From assembly GCA_026419785.1 (NCBI GenBank), contig JAODTK010000788.1, positions 62,001 to 126,000 on the forward strand: 64,000 nt of DNA, in the 5' to 3' direction. Within the stretch, counting starts at the first letter, position 1; every line of letters starts with the position of its first letter. Under the pieces are notes generated by a model. That model did not search any database. It saw only the letters and a list, made by a program, of their open reading frames with translations, and was not told the origin of the DNA. The translations under genes and the position numbers were made by a program. This DNA is from Sclerodactyla briareus (taxonomy: Eukaryota; Echinodermata; Holothuroidea; Dendrochirotida; Sclerodactylidae). Below, one piece after another: positions 21,546 to 33,620 of this stretch.

Positions 21546-23379
21546 TGGATAAACCTAAATCAGGGTGCCTGAACTTTTACCATTGCTCGATATTAAGGTC
21601 AGAGATTGAAGCCTGAAGTTACCTGCCAGTAAAACGATTTCCTATAAACAATACCAGGTGAAACGAATAAAAAATCTAGCAGTAAATTTTGAACACTAAT
21701 ACCAAGACCCTGATGTACAAGAACACTGGATCAATAGGCGGGGGGGGGGGGGCGGGAGGGTCGCGTCCCCCAAAAATTGCAGAGTGAGGGGGGGGTACCG
21801 TCCCCCCCTAAAATTTTGACCAAATGAATTTGAAAATTAAACCACATCGACAAATTTAAAACGTCATTATCGATCTGAACGGAACATGATGGAATATTAA
21901 ACAAATAGATTGAATATTCGAACAGCCTAAATAAAAATGTGGAAACTAGTTATCTTTCTAAGTTCAAAAAAAAGTTTGCGTACCGAACACCGTTGTCGCC
22001 TGGTAGCGAGATTCGCAGCTGGAGCGGAAACTGTGATCGAATGGGGAATATTTACCTCCGCGATAGAGAAAACGAACGACGTGAAAAACTAGAACAGAAG
22101 GGAACACGAGTCAGCATTTTCGGGAAATACAAGTGAATGACCGACTGACAGTATAATGCTAGTCTCTGGACTAGGTCTACTAGATTATTCAAGATGGACA
22201 AAAATCACTGCTGTATCACGATACAGGGCCACAATACTCGGCAACAAAAGTGGAGCCAATTTGAAGAAAAAACAAAAAATTAGTCCTGAGATTCAACATA
22301 GGGGAAAGGGATGCTTTGAAGGAAATACCCCAAATGACATGAAAGAAATTACCCCACAATACTGTCTGGAATGACTTTAGGCTTTACTATCTTGCAGTAA
22401 AGAGCTTAAAGGTGTTACTACGACGTTTCAAATGAAAAGGACACCAAACAACCACAAACATGATTATGTTCGGAACTGGATTGTATAACTGTAAAATTGT
22501 ATAAATTGGCTTACATATATGTTGCGATAAAACAATAAACATATTTTTAAACTGTTCCCGTGTTGTTACGCACTTCATCACCAAGTGGACAAAGGTCTCT
22601 TTACGCACGTTTCAAAGACACCACTTTTGGTGGTCTTCTAAACGTACGTAATAATTGCACTAGTTGGTTCAACTATTGTTAAAATGCGAGGAGGAAGGAA
22701 GGGAGGAAGGAGGGGAAACCAACGTGGTTAAAAACTTTTGTAATCTTTCCAGAATTTGGTTCGTCCTCCCACCTCTCTACGGGAGGCGACCTAAACCCCT
22801 AACAGACTGCAAGTCCGATACGCAACCACGTGAACACAGTGAGATGGCCAACTGAGGCCGGGGAAAGGGGCTACCTGGGCTAGCATCATAATCACTCAGT
22901 CTCGATATGGCACTGGAAAATGGAAATTCACCGTAATGATCGCAGAAGTGTGTGTGAAAGCCCTTTCCCCGGCTTCCTCAGCGGGAATGGAATTTGTGTC
23001 TCCAAACCCATCTGACTGACATTTCATTCTTCATGCATATCCTTTTAGTAATAACTACATTTTGCAGACATGACCCATTTCAACTGCGGTACCCCACATA
23101 TAGCTCAAAAGCCTAAACCACGCCGGAAGTGTCGTTCCGGCCATCTGGAGGGTTGTAAAACCCAAAATTTTCTTGCACGCTCCGCGCCAACCAATGGTGG
23201 CCCGCCGCTTAGATAGTAACACACATCAATCATCAAAAGTTGGTCTGCGTCCCCCCCCCCCCTAAATTTGTGGCTTCCGCCGCCCACTGCCTGGATCATA
23301 TTTAAAATGCCTAACCACAGCATGGCCCAACACAGTCTTATTCACAAACAAATAGAATGTGAAATACTTGTCACAGTCA
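21546..23379. other. Unassigned stretch within the DIRS-like element
   Basis: Contains G-runs near 21740-21800 (and a C-run near 23250-23263) and a segment at 23100-23300 that reads like another dispersed repeat. No motif of a DIRS protein was recognised. It may be an insertion that separates the gag-like region from the reverse transcriptase, or the two may belong to different copies. Confidence 0.35.
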
Positions 23380-24331
23380 AAACTTAATTTGATTGTTGAT
23401 TTTGATCGAATGTTTGGCCCTGGTCGGGTTGGGGGATCCCTCTACTCGGTTATGCTGATAGACGTGGCGGTGGCCGTTGTGATTAACCTGTCCTGAGCTG
23501 TAGCCACGCCTTTTGAGCCGTAGCCGCGCCTGGCGTACCGGTGTACCCTGATGGTAACCACCACGTCGAGGTCCCTCCACTGGTTCTCAGATGTGCCCCC
23601 ATGTTGACAACGTCGGTGGATAGTTCGAGTTCCCCAGTGCACTTTCATCAAGCCCGATTGGTATTTTCCGTTTGAGGAGAATTGAAACAGAGCGGAAAAA
23701 TGTTTTGGGCCGTTTGTCCTTGTTGAATTTATTTTGTACGACCGCGCTGCAAATCGTCCTCAGGTTACCGAATGGTGCCCGTGTATATTAAACAAAAATG
23801 CGGAAATCTTCTACGGTCAGAATCGTTCCTGGTGAGAGTGTTCCCAGAAGCTTTAATGGGTTTTGGTTCAACAAATCGTCCAGAATTGGACACACTTGCA
23901 GTGTTTGTTGGTCGTTTCGTTTTTTTTTATATGCTTGCTTTTGTTCGTTCAGTCTTAATTCTGCCGGCAGCTTTATTTGCCTCTAAAGCACTCTGATATG
24001 GCAAATCCGCCGGGGCGTCCACCACAGGAATGAACCTGGCGCCCGCCAGGATGGACCTCATTATCGGACCCTTGTCCTCCTTGCTCTCGGTTTATATCGG
24101 ATGATTGTCTGGTTCTATGGCATTTCGGTCGCCATATTGGTCGTTGTTATGGCAACCGAACTGGATAGCCTAACGGGCTCTGGGGTATTGTTATCGTTAC
24201 CCGCACGCACTGTTTGTGAGGGCCAAAGATCCGCGGAATCAGTCACAATCTCTCGATTAGTGTTCAGTTTTCTCAATTCACTCAACGTGTTGATGACGTC
24301 TGACACTCGTTGGTTTGTAACGTGGCAATAG
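23380..24331 (-). pseudogene. Gag-like region of the DIRS-like element
   Basis: On the minus strand an N-terminal piece reads MSDVINTLSELRKLN and then NREIVTDSADLWPSQTVR. Further along, after shifts, a piece rich in glycine, arginine, glutamine and tyrosine (GPRRGGYHQGT, RRGYSSGQVNHNG) ends near 23380. A gag-like protein would coat the RNA; basic glycine/arginine-rich ends are common in these proteins. No zinc knuckle was seen. Assignment rests on position upstream of the reverse transcriptase and on composition only. Confidence 0.4.
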
Positions 24332-25454
24332 AAGTTTTTTAAGCAGTCAGATTATGAAGAATTTCGTTAATTTTTTCGTTACCTATGCGTCCATTCCGCC
24401 AGCGAAAGTAGCACTGAGCAGACAGAAAATTGACCTGACCATTATGTTCAGGGCACATAGAACCGTCTGCGACCATCAGTGTTTTGTCACCTAACTACAG
24501 CTCGCTCCTGTCATAGCTTGCATTCATTCGACAACCAGACAACACCACCAACATTAGTTTCATGCAGTGATGATTTGAATGTTGGCAACATTAGGGCTCC
24601 AATCTAATTGACCGATGCAGTGTATGAACTGTTTGCAATTCGGGAACCTCACAAACCGCATATGAACAATATTAGTCAGTGTGGGTGACAAATGTTAAGG
24701 TTTAGAACATTACTATTTAAAATGATTAGTTCTAAACGTATGGGTCGCTTGGAGGCCACTTGTAGACGCCACTGGGTTACCTGTATAGTCAAACAGTGCG
24801 TATTATACTATGGGAAATTAACCGCCTGGTAATACGCAATCATGGGTTGGTGGCTTGTTGCGTGTGTGTTTGCGGGTGCTCGTATCTGTGTGCATTTATG
24901 TTACAAGTACGTGTTTGTTGTTTCAGTCAATAGTGCCTTTCGAGGAGAATAAACATCTGGGTTTTCACCTAACACGAACATTTCTAACTCATTGGTAAGC
25001 CTACGTTAAGTTTTGCTTTTAATGGAGGACCGGGGCAGGTCGGTACCATATGTAGAAGACACCGCGCAAATACAATTTATGAAAACTGCCTACAGAGATT
25101 AGTGACAACAGAAATAATGTTATACAGGAAACCGCTACGCGTTTTGGTTTCGCGTATCCTTTTCTAGTTTATCGTGAGCCGGTATTGTCCTTCATGGTGA
25201 GACCAGTGATCTCCTGAGGAGTTTAGGGTTTGCTGAAGCATCGACCGGAACAGCTGAAGTGATTATCGCAGATAAATAAACAATAGTTCCTTGTGGGTTT
25301 CACATTTAGTGATAAAGACATATAATAGGTGTTGTCTGACTACTTAGAGAATATAACGAATAATGCGTCGGGCATACGAAGCTCACCGAGATTTTTATCA
25401 TTTCTGGACTCTGGAGTGATGCAATGATCTTCGGATTTTCTTTCAAAAACAAAA
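24332..25454. other. No gene recognised
   Basis: A word GTAGACGCCACTG near 24766-24778 resembles an hAT-type terminal motif read on the minus strand (CAGTGGCGTC), but no partner end was found. The rest shows nothing I can support. Confidence 0.4.
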
Positions 25455-25517
25455 ATGTTCGGAATCAAAACGCCGACGGATGCCATCCTGTACCGCCTGA
25501 TCCAGCGGGAATTCAAG
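25455..25517 (+). CDS. Putative first coding exon of a 61-residue protein
   Basis: An ATG follows an in-frame TGA 24 bases upstream. It opens 21 codons reading MFGIKTPTDAILYRLIQREF plus K, ending at a consensus donor AAG|GTATGT in phase 0. The next exon (25593) begins in phase 0 after a strong acceptor, so the two join without a stop. The product is unknown. The DAILYRLIQREFK stretch resembles the end of helix 7 and helix 8 of rhodopsin-like receptors (NPxxY-x(5,6)-F), so this could instead be part of a receptor exon whose earlier frame is broken; that is speculative. Confidence 0.35.
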
Positions 25518-25592
25518 GTATGTGTTTCCATTCACCAGTTGGTCGAATAATCAGTTGTGTTCAATACGCGTTGAATACGATTATACTTTCAG

Positions 25593-25715
25593 AACTGCAT
25601 CAGGGATGCCGTGAATGACCTAAATCCAGCCTTCAGTCGCCTATCGTCATCCCGACAGCACGAAGAAGAAATGTATTTAAAGAATAGCAAAATAGGCATG
25701 CCTTATGATAAGTAA
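25593..25715 (+). CDS. Putative second and last coding exon of the 61-residue protein
   Basis: The acceptor GATTATACTTTCAG is strong. Forty codons follow, beginning NCIRDAVNDLNPAFSRL, then a serine/arginine/glutamate-rich segment, ending IGMPYDK and TAA. It joins the exon at 25455 in phase 0. The charged composition would fit a cytoplasmic tail. No family is recognised. Confidence 0.35.
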   Translation, partial: NCIRDAVNDLNPAFSRLSSSRQHEEEMYLKNSKIGMPYDK

Positions 25716-28418
25716 CATCGGTACAGTATGTTACTCATTGGACTGGAGATGATTTGACATTTACTACTCGAGTAGTAACACTATATTCACTCATGTTTTG
25801 TTTAATAGAATATACCGGGTAATGCTTTCCATACTGCATCCATGCGGTTGCACTGTGATAGTGATTTTTTGGAACTAGCGTTCGGTTTGAGTAAGTGTTT
25901 AGTCATTTTTAATGTGAACAGAAATGCCACCCGGTGTTTTACGAATAAGAGTAGAAAATACGTCGCATCAAAAAGAAACTATCCCGATACACAAACTGAA
26001 ACATAACTGCAGTCCAATGAAAAAACTCTGAAACCACAGCAACTCGAGAAGAGGGAAAAACAGAAGAGAAAACCAAAATTCTCCCATATTTCCTGAAAAC
26101 AGCCTAGAATGTTATAAGTCAATACTGAAGGCATCAACACTCTCAGGAAAGACCCAACAAACTCTGCGGGGAGGTTTTTAAAATCAACACTGTCCTCTGA
26201 ATGTAAGCCTACAGCATTTCCCACGAAGATTAAGACAATAGCCCCTATTAGTAAAATTGAAAATATACAAGCGTAGTCGAAGGCTTATCGAAGCTATGGA
26301 CAATTTTGACACCGAATTCGTCGAAGGGTCACAAACCCCGCTACACAAATGTGCAGTCATATTACTACTGAATCTACATCTATACTAAAACTATACTAAA
26401 TCTATTGTTGATGCACCATCCCCCTCAGGGAGTTCTAATTTTGATACCATTCCGAACTGGGCACCAATCCGTACACATTAATTAGGGCGTAGATAGGGTA
26501 CTATTTTTGTATAGTTATAGATGCAGATCTCACGTGAAAGGTATTGGTTTCTCTGGTTCGAGACCACCCGTTGGCTTAATGCCAATGGCCTATATATACA
26601 GAATAGATTTTTGGGGATTGGCGGAAGTCGTATTGGGTCATCGGGCCTGAATTCCTATTGAGGCCCTTCGTGTGTGAATTTGCATTCGGATAATCATTTT
26701 GAGTTCGAGCCGTGTGCGTGACTGGTGCCTAGAAAGTTGAAAACTATTTAAAGTACAACGTAAGTTAGTGAGGTCATGACTGGAAGTTCATGGTTACCCT
26801 GGTGTGGGTCCGTCTGGAGGCGACATTCCCCCGTCCGTTGTTTTCGTCTAGCAGTGTCGTGTCTTCGAAATAATGTGTTCTCCTCTGATTGGCATAGGAA
26901 AATGAAGGGGTGTCTCACCAATTCGTGTCGACACCTCGTAGGCCTAATTGTAGAAGTCGTCTTAAGCTTAGACTAACATTCGCACATTGTAACCCATTGT
27001 ACATAGCCATTCTATATGCACCGCAGATTATATGTTTCACATTGTTTTTTTTCAGGCTATCAATATTTAATGATCTTCCCGTTCCGAGATTCACTAATTG
27101 AAGCCCGAGTCCTAGGTTTCATTGCTGATTGTTTATAACAAGTTTTCCTCATCTTTATCAGCGAGAATGCCCTTCATTGCCGCATTTTCTACCATCCCAT
27201 TAGACCTTCTCCGTGTTTGTATAATAGTAGAGATCCTCATTACATCACAGTTGCTTGCGATTAGGTGCTTGGGAATCGCCCCGTACCGTGTCCGTTGGTG
27301 TTCTTCCTTTATCCTTGATCTCGATTCGTACTATCGACCTCCGCTGTAAAACTTCTCCACAAAACGAACTGCGCACGTAAACACGTCAGCTTCAATCTCA
27401 GCACATTGAGTTGGACGACTGTCACAACCATTTGTGAGTCGCAGCAATTGCAAACATTCAAACGTGAACCGATTTCTAACGAGCCCAGGGGAACACTTGA
27501 ACAACAGCTTTAGGCATTGAATCAGTCAGTTGTCTCTTGGGGTTCGGTGGAGGATGACGCCGAACAATGCCTTTTTTATTTCTTTTCTCCAAAAAATGCT
27601 AGCGGCGACAGCCGTTAGATTAACATGGTTTGACTGTAATAACGCGGCTACGCGGGAAAATATTAAGTAGACCAATGTCCCAAAAACCACGTATGTAGGG
27701 AAATATACTTCTTCCTACGCTCACCCAAAATGAGGTGAACAAAGGTTCTTGGTTAAAACAAATCTGCTTCAGTCTCGGTACTTAGAAAGGCATTGTACGG
27801 ATATAACATGATACTTGTTACGAAGCCAACATGGTAGATCACCTCTCAATTTTCATATCCTGATGCAAGAGCATGTTGTCTCTATGTTGTTAAGGTATAA
27901 TAAAGTGTCTGACTAAGCAAGAAGCGACGATCAAAGTCTTTAGACGTTAAGATTTTAACAGTACATTACATCGTAGATCCTCTGTATACGTATCTAGTAT
28001 TAATACTACGTGTTATATATAATAAGAGCATCGCATAACCTTCGACAAGAACTCAGAAATTGCTGGCTATCTAAATCCAAAGCCTCATTTGAACATAAGC
28101 CTGTAAATATTTGGCTCTTGACATGATAGGAGGACATTCGATGTGTGAAGAGCGCCGTCTATTTGGCGAGTAAGCTGACTTGTTGTTTAGGGCGGACCTG
28201 TAACGGAGAGTAGTTAAATGGTCATATTATGTTCATCTCCAAGTTCGGAAACTACCGGGCGCCCAGATTGAATTAGAACTGAATGGTACCCAATGAACGA
28301 TAGAGGGCGAAGGGAACACGAACGCGAGGGTATGACCTACCAGGGGGTCATTGGAACCACACTAGACATCCGCTGTCGGAAGAACTGCCAACCTGTGGCC
28401 ATTACGTTCAATTTTTAG
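25716..28418. other. No gene recognised
   Basis: Open stretches of 60-80 codons on both strands show no motif and no convincing splice pairing. No repeat array was seen. Confidence 0.45.
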
Positions 28419-28612
28419 TGACAGCTTCTCGAGACAGCTTGATCAGAACGGAAACGCTTTGGATAATCTACATAGCGAATCTAAAAAAGGAACACCACAC
28501 ATCGGATGAAGGAAACGAACTAGTATTCCACAAACAATTGGTCGCAGGCTCCGCCTACTCACTTGGAAAACTGCTAGTTCAACTGTTTAAGTTTCAAAAT
28601 GAAGGCGTATAA
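28419..28612 (+). CDS. Weak candidate terminal exon
   Basis: A good acceptor (TTCAATTTTTAG) is followed by two open frames. One runs 64 codons to TAA at 28612 and ends LGKLLVQLFKFQNEGV. The other runs 28 codons to a TGA near 28506 and reads RQLDQNGNALDNLHSESKK. Neither is recognised, and there is no partner exon, so this is only a candidate. Confidence 0.15.
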
Positions 28613-28964
28613 CAAAATTATTGTTTAGGCTGAAGCTGACTAACCACTGAGAAAATTGTAGTTGATTCCTTCTATGGTCTTTTGTATTTATTTGTAATAG
28701 GTTAAGAGTGCGAACTACACAGAGGCGGGACGTGTTCTAAAAGTTCCATACCTGGTTGGCTACAGTCGACCATGGGGAACTGTATGACTTCCATATTTAC
28801 CTAGTCTGTGTGACTACTGTGACGACATGTGTGGCTCCGTGGTGTGGGTTGCAAACGCCAGGAAACAATCAATATATCGACCAATATGCCAACGTGCACT
28901 ATCATTCGAGGACTGGCACCAACGTGCACTAAATGGACAAGTAGATGAGACTGCACGTAGCAAC

Positions 28965-29149
28965 CTTGGGGTGGAAAATCGATCCAAGTTGAATTGGGGT
29001 TGACCTGATTTGGAAACTCCAACCGAAATTTAGAAGAGCCGTTCAGCTGACGGAGGAGCGAGTTGGCCTGCGTAGAACCATTCACCTTCATGTGACAGGT
29101 TGCAATATAGTTCCGTTGGTCGTCGAAGAGCTGCCTAGCATCCTTGTTA
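28965..29149 (-). CDS. Weak candidate internal exon
   Basis: On the minus strand, after GTTCAATAG, an open stretch reads NKDARQLFDDQRNYIA, then NGSTQANSLLRQLNGSSKF, then FPNQVNPNSTWIDFPPQ, up to a weak donor CCAAG|GTTGCT. Three N-glycosylation sequons (NGS, NGS, NST) would fit an extracellular segment. Splice phases are 2 and 1, and no partner was found. Confidence 0.2.
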
Positions 29150-29159
29150 CTATTGAACA

Positions 29160-30960
29160 CGCGAAAGAATGAAATATGAACAAATATTTATAGATCGTTC
29201 AGCCATCCGAAGCGGAGGGATGCCTTGTCTTTGAATCTGTCATTGCGTTCAAGTTGTTTGTGTCCTCTGACAGGTCTGAGAGTGCTGAAGAGTTCTTACA
29301 TCAATTGAACCAGAAACCAGCTCAATATACCGAGGAGTCTGCTATAAACGTCCACTAATTGAAGGGACACTAATGGCAACTATCCGTTTAGAATAAAACA
29401 ACAACTCTGCAAAAACGACTATCAAATACTACCCATGATTTTTCCTTCCTTCTTCTGATTTCTCTAGGGAACATTTAGAGTGGTTGTAAAATAGTTCCAT
29501 GGAAATCATTTCTACATTCATCTACAGTTAGATCTTAGTAAACCCGATTACCCTGTCCTTCGGGTACCATCTGCGCTTACTTTACAGATTGCAATTGCAA
29601 TAAATATTCATTTATTAATTATTTGTATGGAATATTATTATTATTCCCCGAGGTAGGCTGGGAGGAAGGAACCGATTTTGAAGCGAGAAAGGGGACTTTA
29701 TCATTAGACAGCTTAAACACCCCACAGATTAGAAATTCCCAGAAAAGGATCTGCCATGAAGCAATATAGTTCAGCTAACATTATCAATTGAATGAGCCGC
29801 GACATGATAGTGAAAATGTAATACGTTAATCAAGTGAAGTATATGGCGCCTTGATTGCAATCACTGTAACTCCGTCAGAAGTCAGAATTAGTCGTATCTG
29901 GTGTGGTGTAAGCGTGATCAAACTAACGTTTGCCCAGTATCATGTTTGTCGGAATAATTGACTACGTTTAATGATGATGATTGTAGTCACTTTGTTTCAC
30001 AAGGTATAGAGAGACATATTGTAAACTTCTCTCTTCGAACTTAACCACTGCGGACTCTCAAATTACTCCCTGGATATACGACTGATCCGGGTCACACTAG
30101 CAATAGTTTCCCACAGTCATGAAATTCAGGACTACTAGAACCACTGGTTCCATAATACCCCCGGCAGTTTCAAAGGTGGGAGTCCTCAGCCCAAACCCTC
30201 CCCAAATCATGACCGTCTCATTTGTCAGCTTCACATATTACCCACAATATATCCCCCTCACACGCAATTAAATGGGCCTCCACTGTAGTACCTACCGTAT
30301 ACCAACTTAGCAATTTTCAAAGGTATCAATAGTATCGATAGTATTATCTATAGTATTGTTCGTGTGAATGTGAATGGGGGGTCGAAGCTCTCCGATTCTC
30401 GGCAGGTGGCGGGAGTCCGTCAGGTTTGCCCACAGCATACCCTGGAGCAGTACCACATCCCACGAGATGAGTCCGTGGTCCTGGGTCGTTTGCTGGGATC
30501 TTTGTGAGAATAGAAGAACCAAGTTCCATCAAGTAATTTCGAATGTCTTGAAGTTCCCGTGATGAAATACGTTGTTTCGTGTTTTCGAATTTGAAAAAAT
30601 AACTTCCATGTACTGACATACCTATGCAGTAAGTAAACTATGAAATCACAAAGCTCATTTCGGAATAATATTGCTTCACATTATTTTCCCCATCAATGGA
30701 TGATTGGAAACAAGTTGCATCTCATTTTTTCATCGACATTTTCCTCAGGAATAGTACCTTATTGTTTGGGAGACTACAATTAACACTACTAAATCTATCA
30801 AACTTCTGCAAAGAATCAGACATTAACATGATCTTTCAGCCCTAGTGGAATAGCTTTTGTATTTTTTTTTTTTGTAATGTGTTATCAGTAGCCAGTGCAT
30901 TGACATTGTTTACAAATTTTTATTCTCAACAAAAAAGTCGAGGACTTATTAGTCATGTCG
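29160..30960. other. No gene recognised
   Basis: Around 30300-30620 the minus strand is open in two frames and the + strand in one, which is more likely a stop-poor patch than overlapping genes. No domain was recognised. A T-run lies near 30860. Confidence 0.4.
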
Positions 30961-30989
30961 TAGTGTGTGTGTATTGTGTGTGATGTGCC

Positions 30990-33620
30990 CTTTGCTTGTA
31001 AACACCATAAAACTCGATCCCACATGGATGGTTGAAGCTCTATGGTAGTGTGTTCCCCATGAATAGTACATGATCTCTATTGTTTGGGTCAGGTCAACGC
31101 GATCTGGAGGTCACCAGAGGCCAAGTCTTAAATCCTTGAAAACACGATCAGTCCGAAACAGTTGGTCCGACCAGATCAAGCTGGAATGTGGTGTGCAGCT
31201 TTCTTATGGGTACCAAGCACCATATTGCTTTGGTGTTGATTGGGGGTCATTTTTGGGGAGAATAGGAGATAGTCAAAATTGTATTTAGGGCAATTTCGGT
31301 TGTAAACAAACTAACTCGAAACAACTGGATGGATGGAAGCTCATACTTGGTATGTGTGTTCCCCATGATGAGTACAGGATCCATATTTGTTGGGGGAGGG
31401 GGGGTCAGGTCAAAGGTCATTGAGGTAACCAGAGGTCAAAGTTTCTTGAAATCCTCGTAAACATGATAAGTCCAGAACAGTGGTCGATCAAGCTGAAAAT
31501 TTGGTGTGTAGCTTTCTTATGAGGAGTACAGGAACCCTAAAGGTTTTGTATAGATCGGGGTGATTTTGGGAAGAAATAGAACGTAGAGGAAAGTCAATAT
31601 TTTGGCCAATTTTGCTTGTAAAAACACGATAACTTGACCCCACCTAAATGGAGAAGTCAACTTGGTATGTGTGTTCCTCATGATGAGTACCTGCACTCTA
31701 TTGTTTTGGGGTCAGGTCAGAGGTCATCTGAGGTCACCAGAGGTCAAAGTCTGAAAACCGTAACACGATAGTCAAGAATGGTGGTCTGATCGGGTGAAAA
31801 TTTAGTGTGTGATTTCTATGGGGAGTATAGGAACACTATTGTTTGGTATATATAGCTCGGGTTGACATTTTGTCAGAAATAAGGAAAATTGTCAAAAGTA
31901 ATATTTTGGTCAATGGTGGCTTGAAAACACGAATAACGGGACCCCATCGGATGGATGAAGCTCATACTGGGTATGTGTGTTCCTCATGATGATTACATGA
32001 TCCCTATTGTTTTGGGGTCAGGTCAAATGGCATCTGAGGTCACCAGAGGTCAAAGTATGAAAACCTTGTAAAACGGTAGTCAGAGGGTAGGGTGATCTGA
32101 TCGGGGTGAAATTTAGTGTGTAGCTCTACAGGGGTGACAGGAACCCTATTGTTTTTGGTAAGGTCAGGGTTGAAGGTGAGTCCAAAAATAAGAAAAATTA
32201 TGAAAAGGCAATATTTTGGCCAATTTGGCTCGTAAAAGCACTTAACTCAATCCCGCTGGATGGATGAAGTCATACTTGGTATGTGTGTGTACCATGATGA
32301 GTGTATAATCCGATTTCTGGTAGGGGGTCCGGTCGAGGTAATCTGAAATCACCAGAGGTCAAAGTCGAAATCCTCTTAACACGATAAGTCCAGACAGGTT
32401 GGTCCGATCAAGCTGAAAATTTGGTGTGTAGCTTTTTATGGGGAGTAAAAGAATCGTGTTGTTTTCGTGGTATTGGGGGTCATTTTTTGAGGATAAGGAA
32501 ATGTGCAAAAAGTGATATTGTGGTCATGTTGGCTGTAAACACGCTAACTTGACCCTACCTAAATGGGTGATGGTCCATACTGGTCACGTGGTAATGTGTG
32601 TTCCTCATGATAAGTACATGAACTTCTATTGGTTGGGGGTCAGGTCAGAGTCTTCTGATGGTCTTCTGACGGTCAGAGTCTTGAAAAAACTTGTAAAAAC
32701 GAGAGTCCAGAAATGGTTGATCTAATGGGTTGTGAAATTTGGTGTGTAGCTGTCTTACGGGGATAGTACAGGAACCCCATTGGTTTTGGTATAGGTAGGG
32801 GGTGGCAGTGGAACTTTGGTAAAAATAGGAAGGAAAGGAATTTGTTACATGTCAGTTATTTTGGCCCAATTTTGCTTGTAAAACACGAATAATCGACCCC
32901 ACATGAATGGATGAAGCTCATACTTGGGCTCTGTGTGTTCCAGGATGAGTACATGAAACCCAATTGTTTTGTAGTCAGGTCAGAGATCATCTGAGCGGTC
33001 ACCCAGAGTGTCAAAGTCTGAAAACCTTGAAATTACGTGTGTGGCTTCCCTTAGGGGGGGTACAGGAACGCGATTGCTTTGGTATAAGTCGGTTTGAATT
33101 TTTGTCAGAAGTCATTAAAATTTGCGAAACGTCAATATTTTAAACACGATAACGCGACCCAACCTAGATGGATGAAGCTCATACTCGGTCTATGTTGCTC
33201 CTCATGATGAGTACGTGAATCCTATTGTCTTGGGATCAGGTCAGATGTAATCCGAGGTCACAGAGGTCAAGTCTGGAAACCTTGTAAACACGATGTCCAC
33301 AGTGTTGGTCTCATCATGTTGAAATTTTGGTGTGTAGCTTTCCTATGGGGAGTACTGGAACCTATTGTTTTTGTATAGGTAGTGGTGACTTTTGGACTGA
33401 ATACAAAATTGTGAAGAGTCAATACTTTGGCCAATTTTGGCTTGTAAACACACTACTCAATCCCACTTGGATGATGAAGCCTACCTTGGTATGTGTGTTC
33501 CCCCTAGTACATAACTCTGCTGTTTTTGGGTCAGGTTCCTGAGGACACCAATGTCATAAGCCTGAAAGTTGAATTTTGGTGTAGCTTCCTTATCAAGAGT
33601 ACAGGAAACCTATCAGTTAG
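30990..33620 (+). repeat. Tandem array, about 305-bp unit, about 8.5 copies
   Basis: Landmarks repeat in order: CTCGACCCCACATGGATGGATGAAGCTCATACTTGG, GTATGTGTGTTCCTCATGATGAGTAC, TATTGTTTTGGGGTCAGGTCA, GAGGTCACCAGAGGTCAAAGTC, then AAATTTGGTGTGTAGCTTTC. The GTATGTGTGTTCC-type landmark occurs near 31350, 31664, 31970, 32280, 32595, 32930, 33190 and 33488. Copies differ by substitutions and many one-base gaps, and the last copies are shortened. Every unit carries several AGGTCA-type words. No coding frame survives through the array. Confidence 0.93.

Larger units (their letters stand above)
18821..24331 (-). mobile_element. DIRS-like (tyrosine recombinase) retrotransposon, decayed
   Basis: On the minus strand, going from 24.3 kb down to 18.8 kb, the order is gag-like region, reverse transcriptase, RNase H, then a tyrosine-recombinase region. 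That is the order of DIRS/Ngaro-type elements, which copy through RNA and integrate with a recombinase rather than a DDE integrase. All parts have several frame shifts, so the copy is not expected to be active unless the assembly is at fault. The 1.8 kb between the gag-like part and the reverse transcriptase is unexplained and may hold other insertions. Terminal repeats were not found, so both ends are approximate. Confidence 0.75.

Noticed and set aside
31000..33620. CRISPR-like array
   Set aside because: The units are about 305 bp with no short constant repeat and unique spacer pattern, and the genome is animal.
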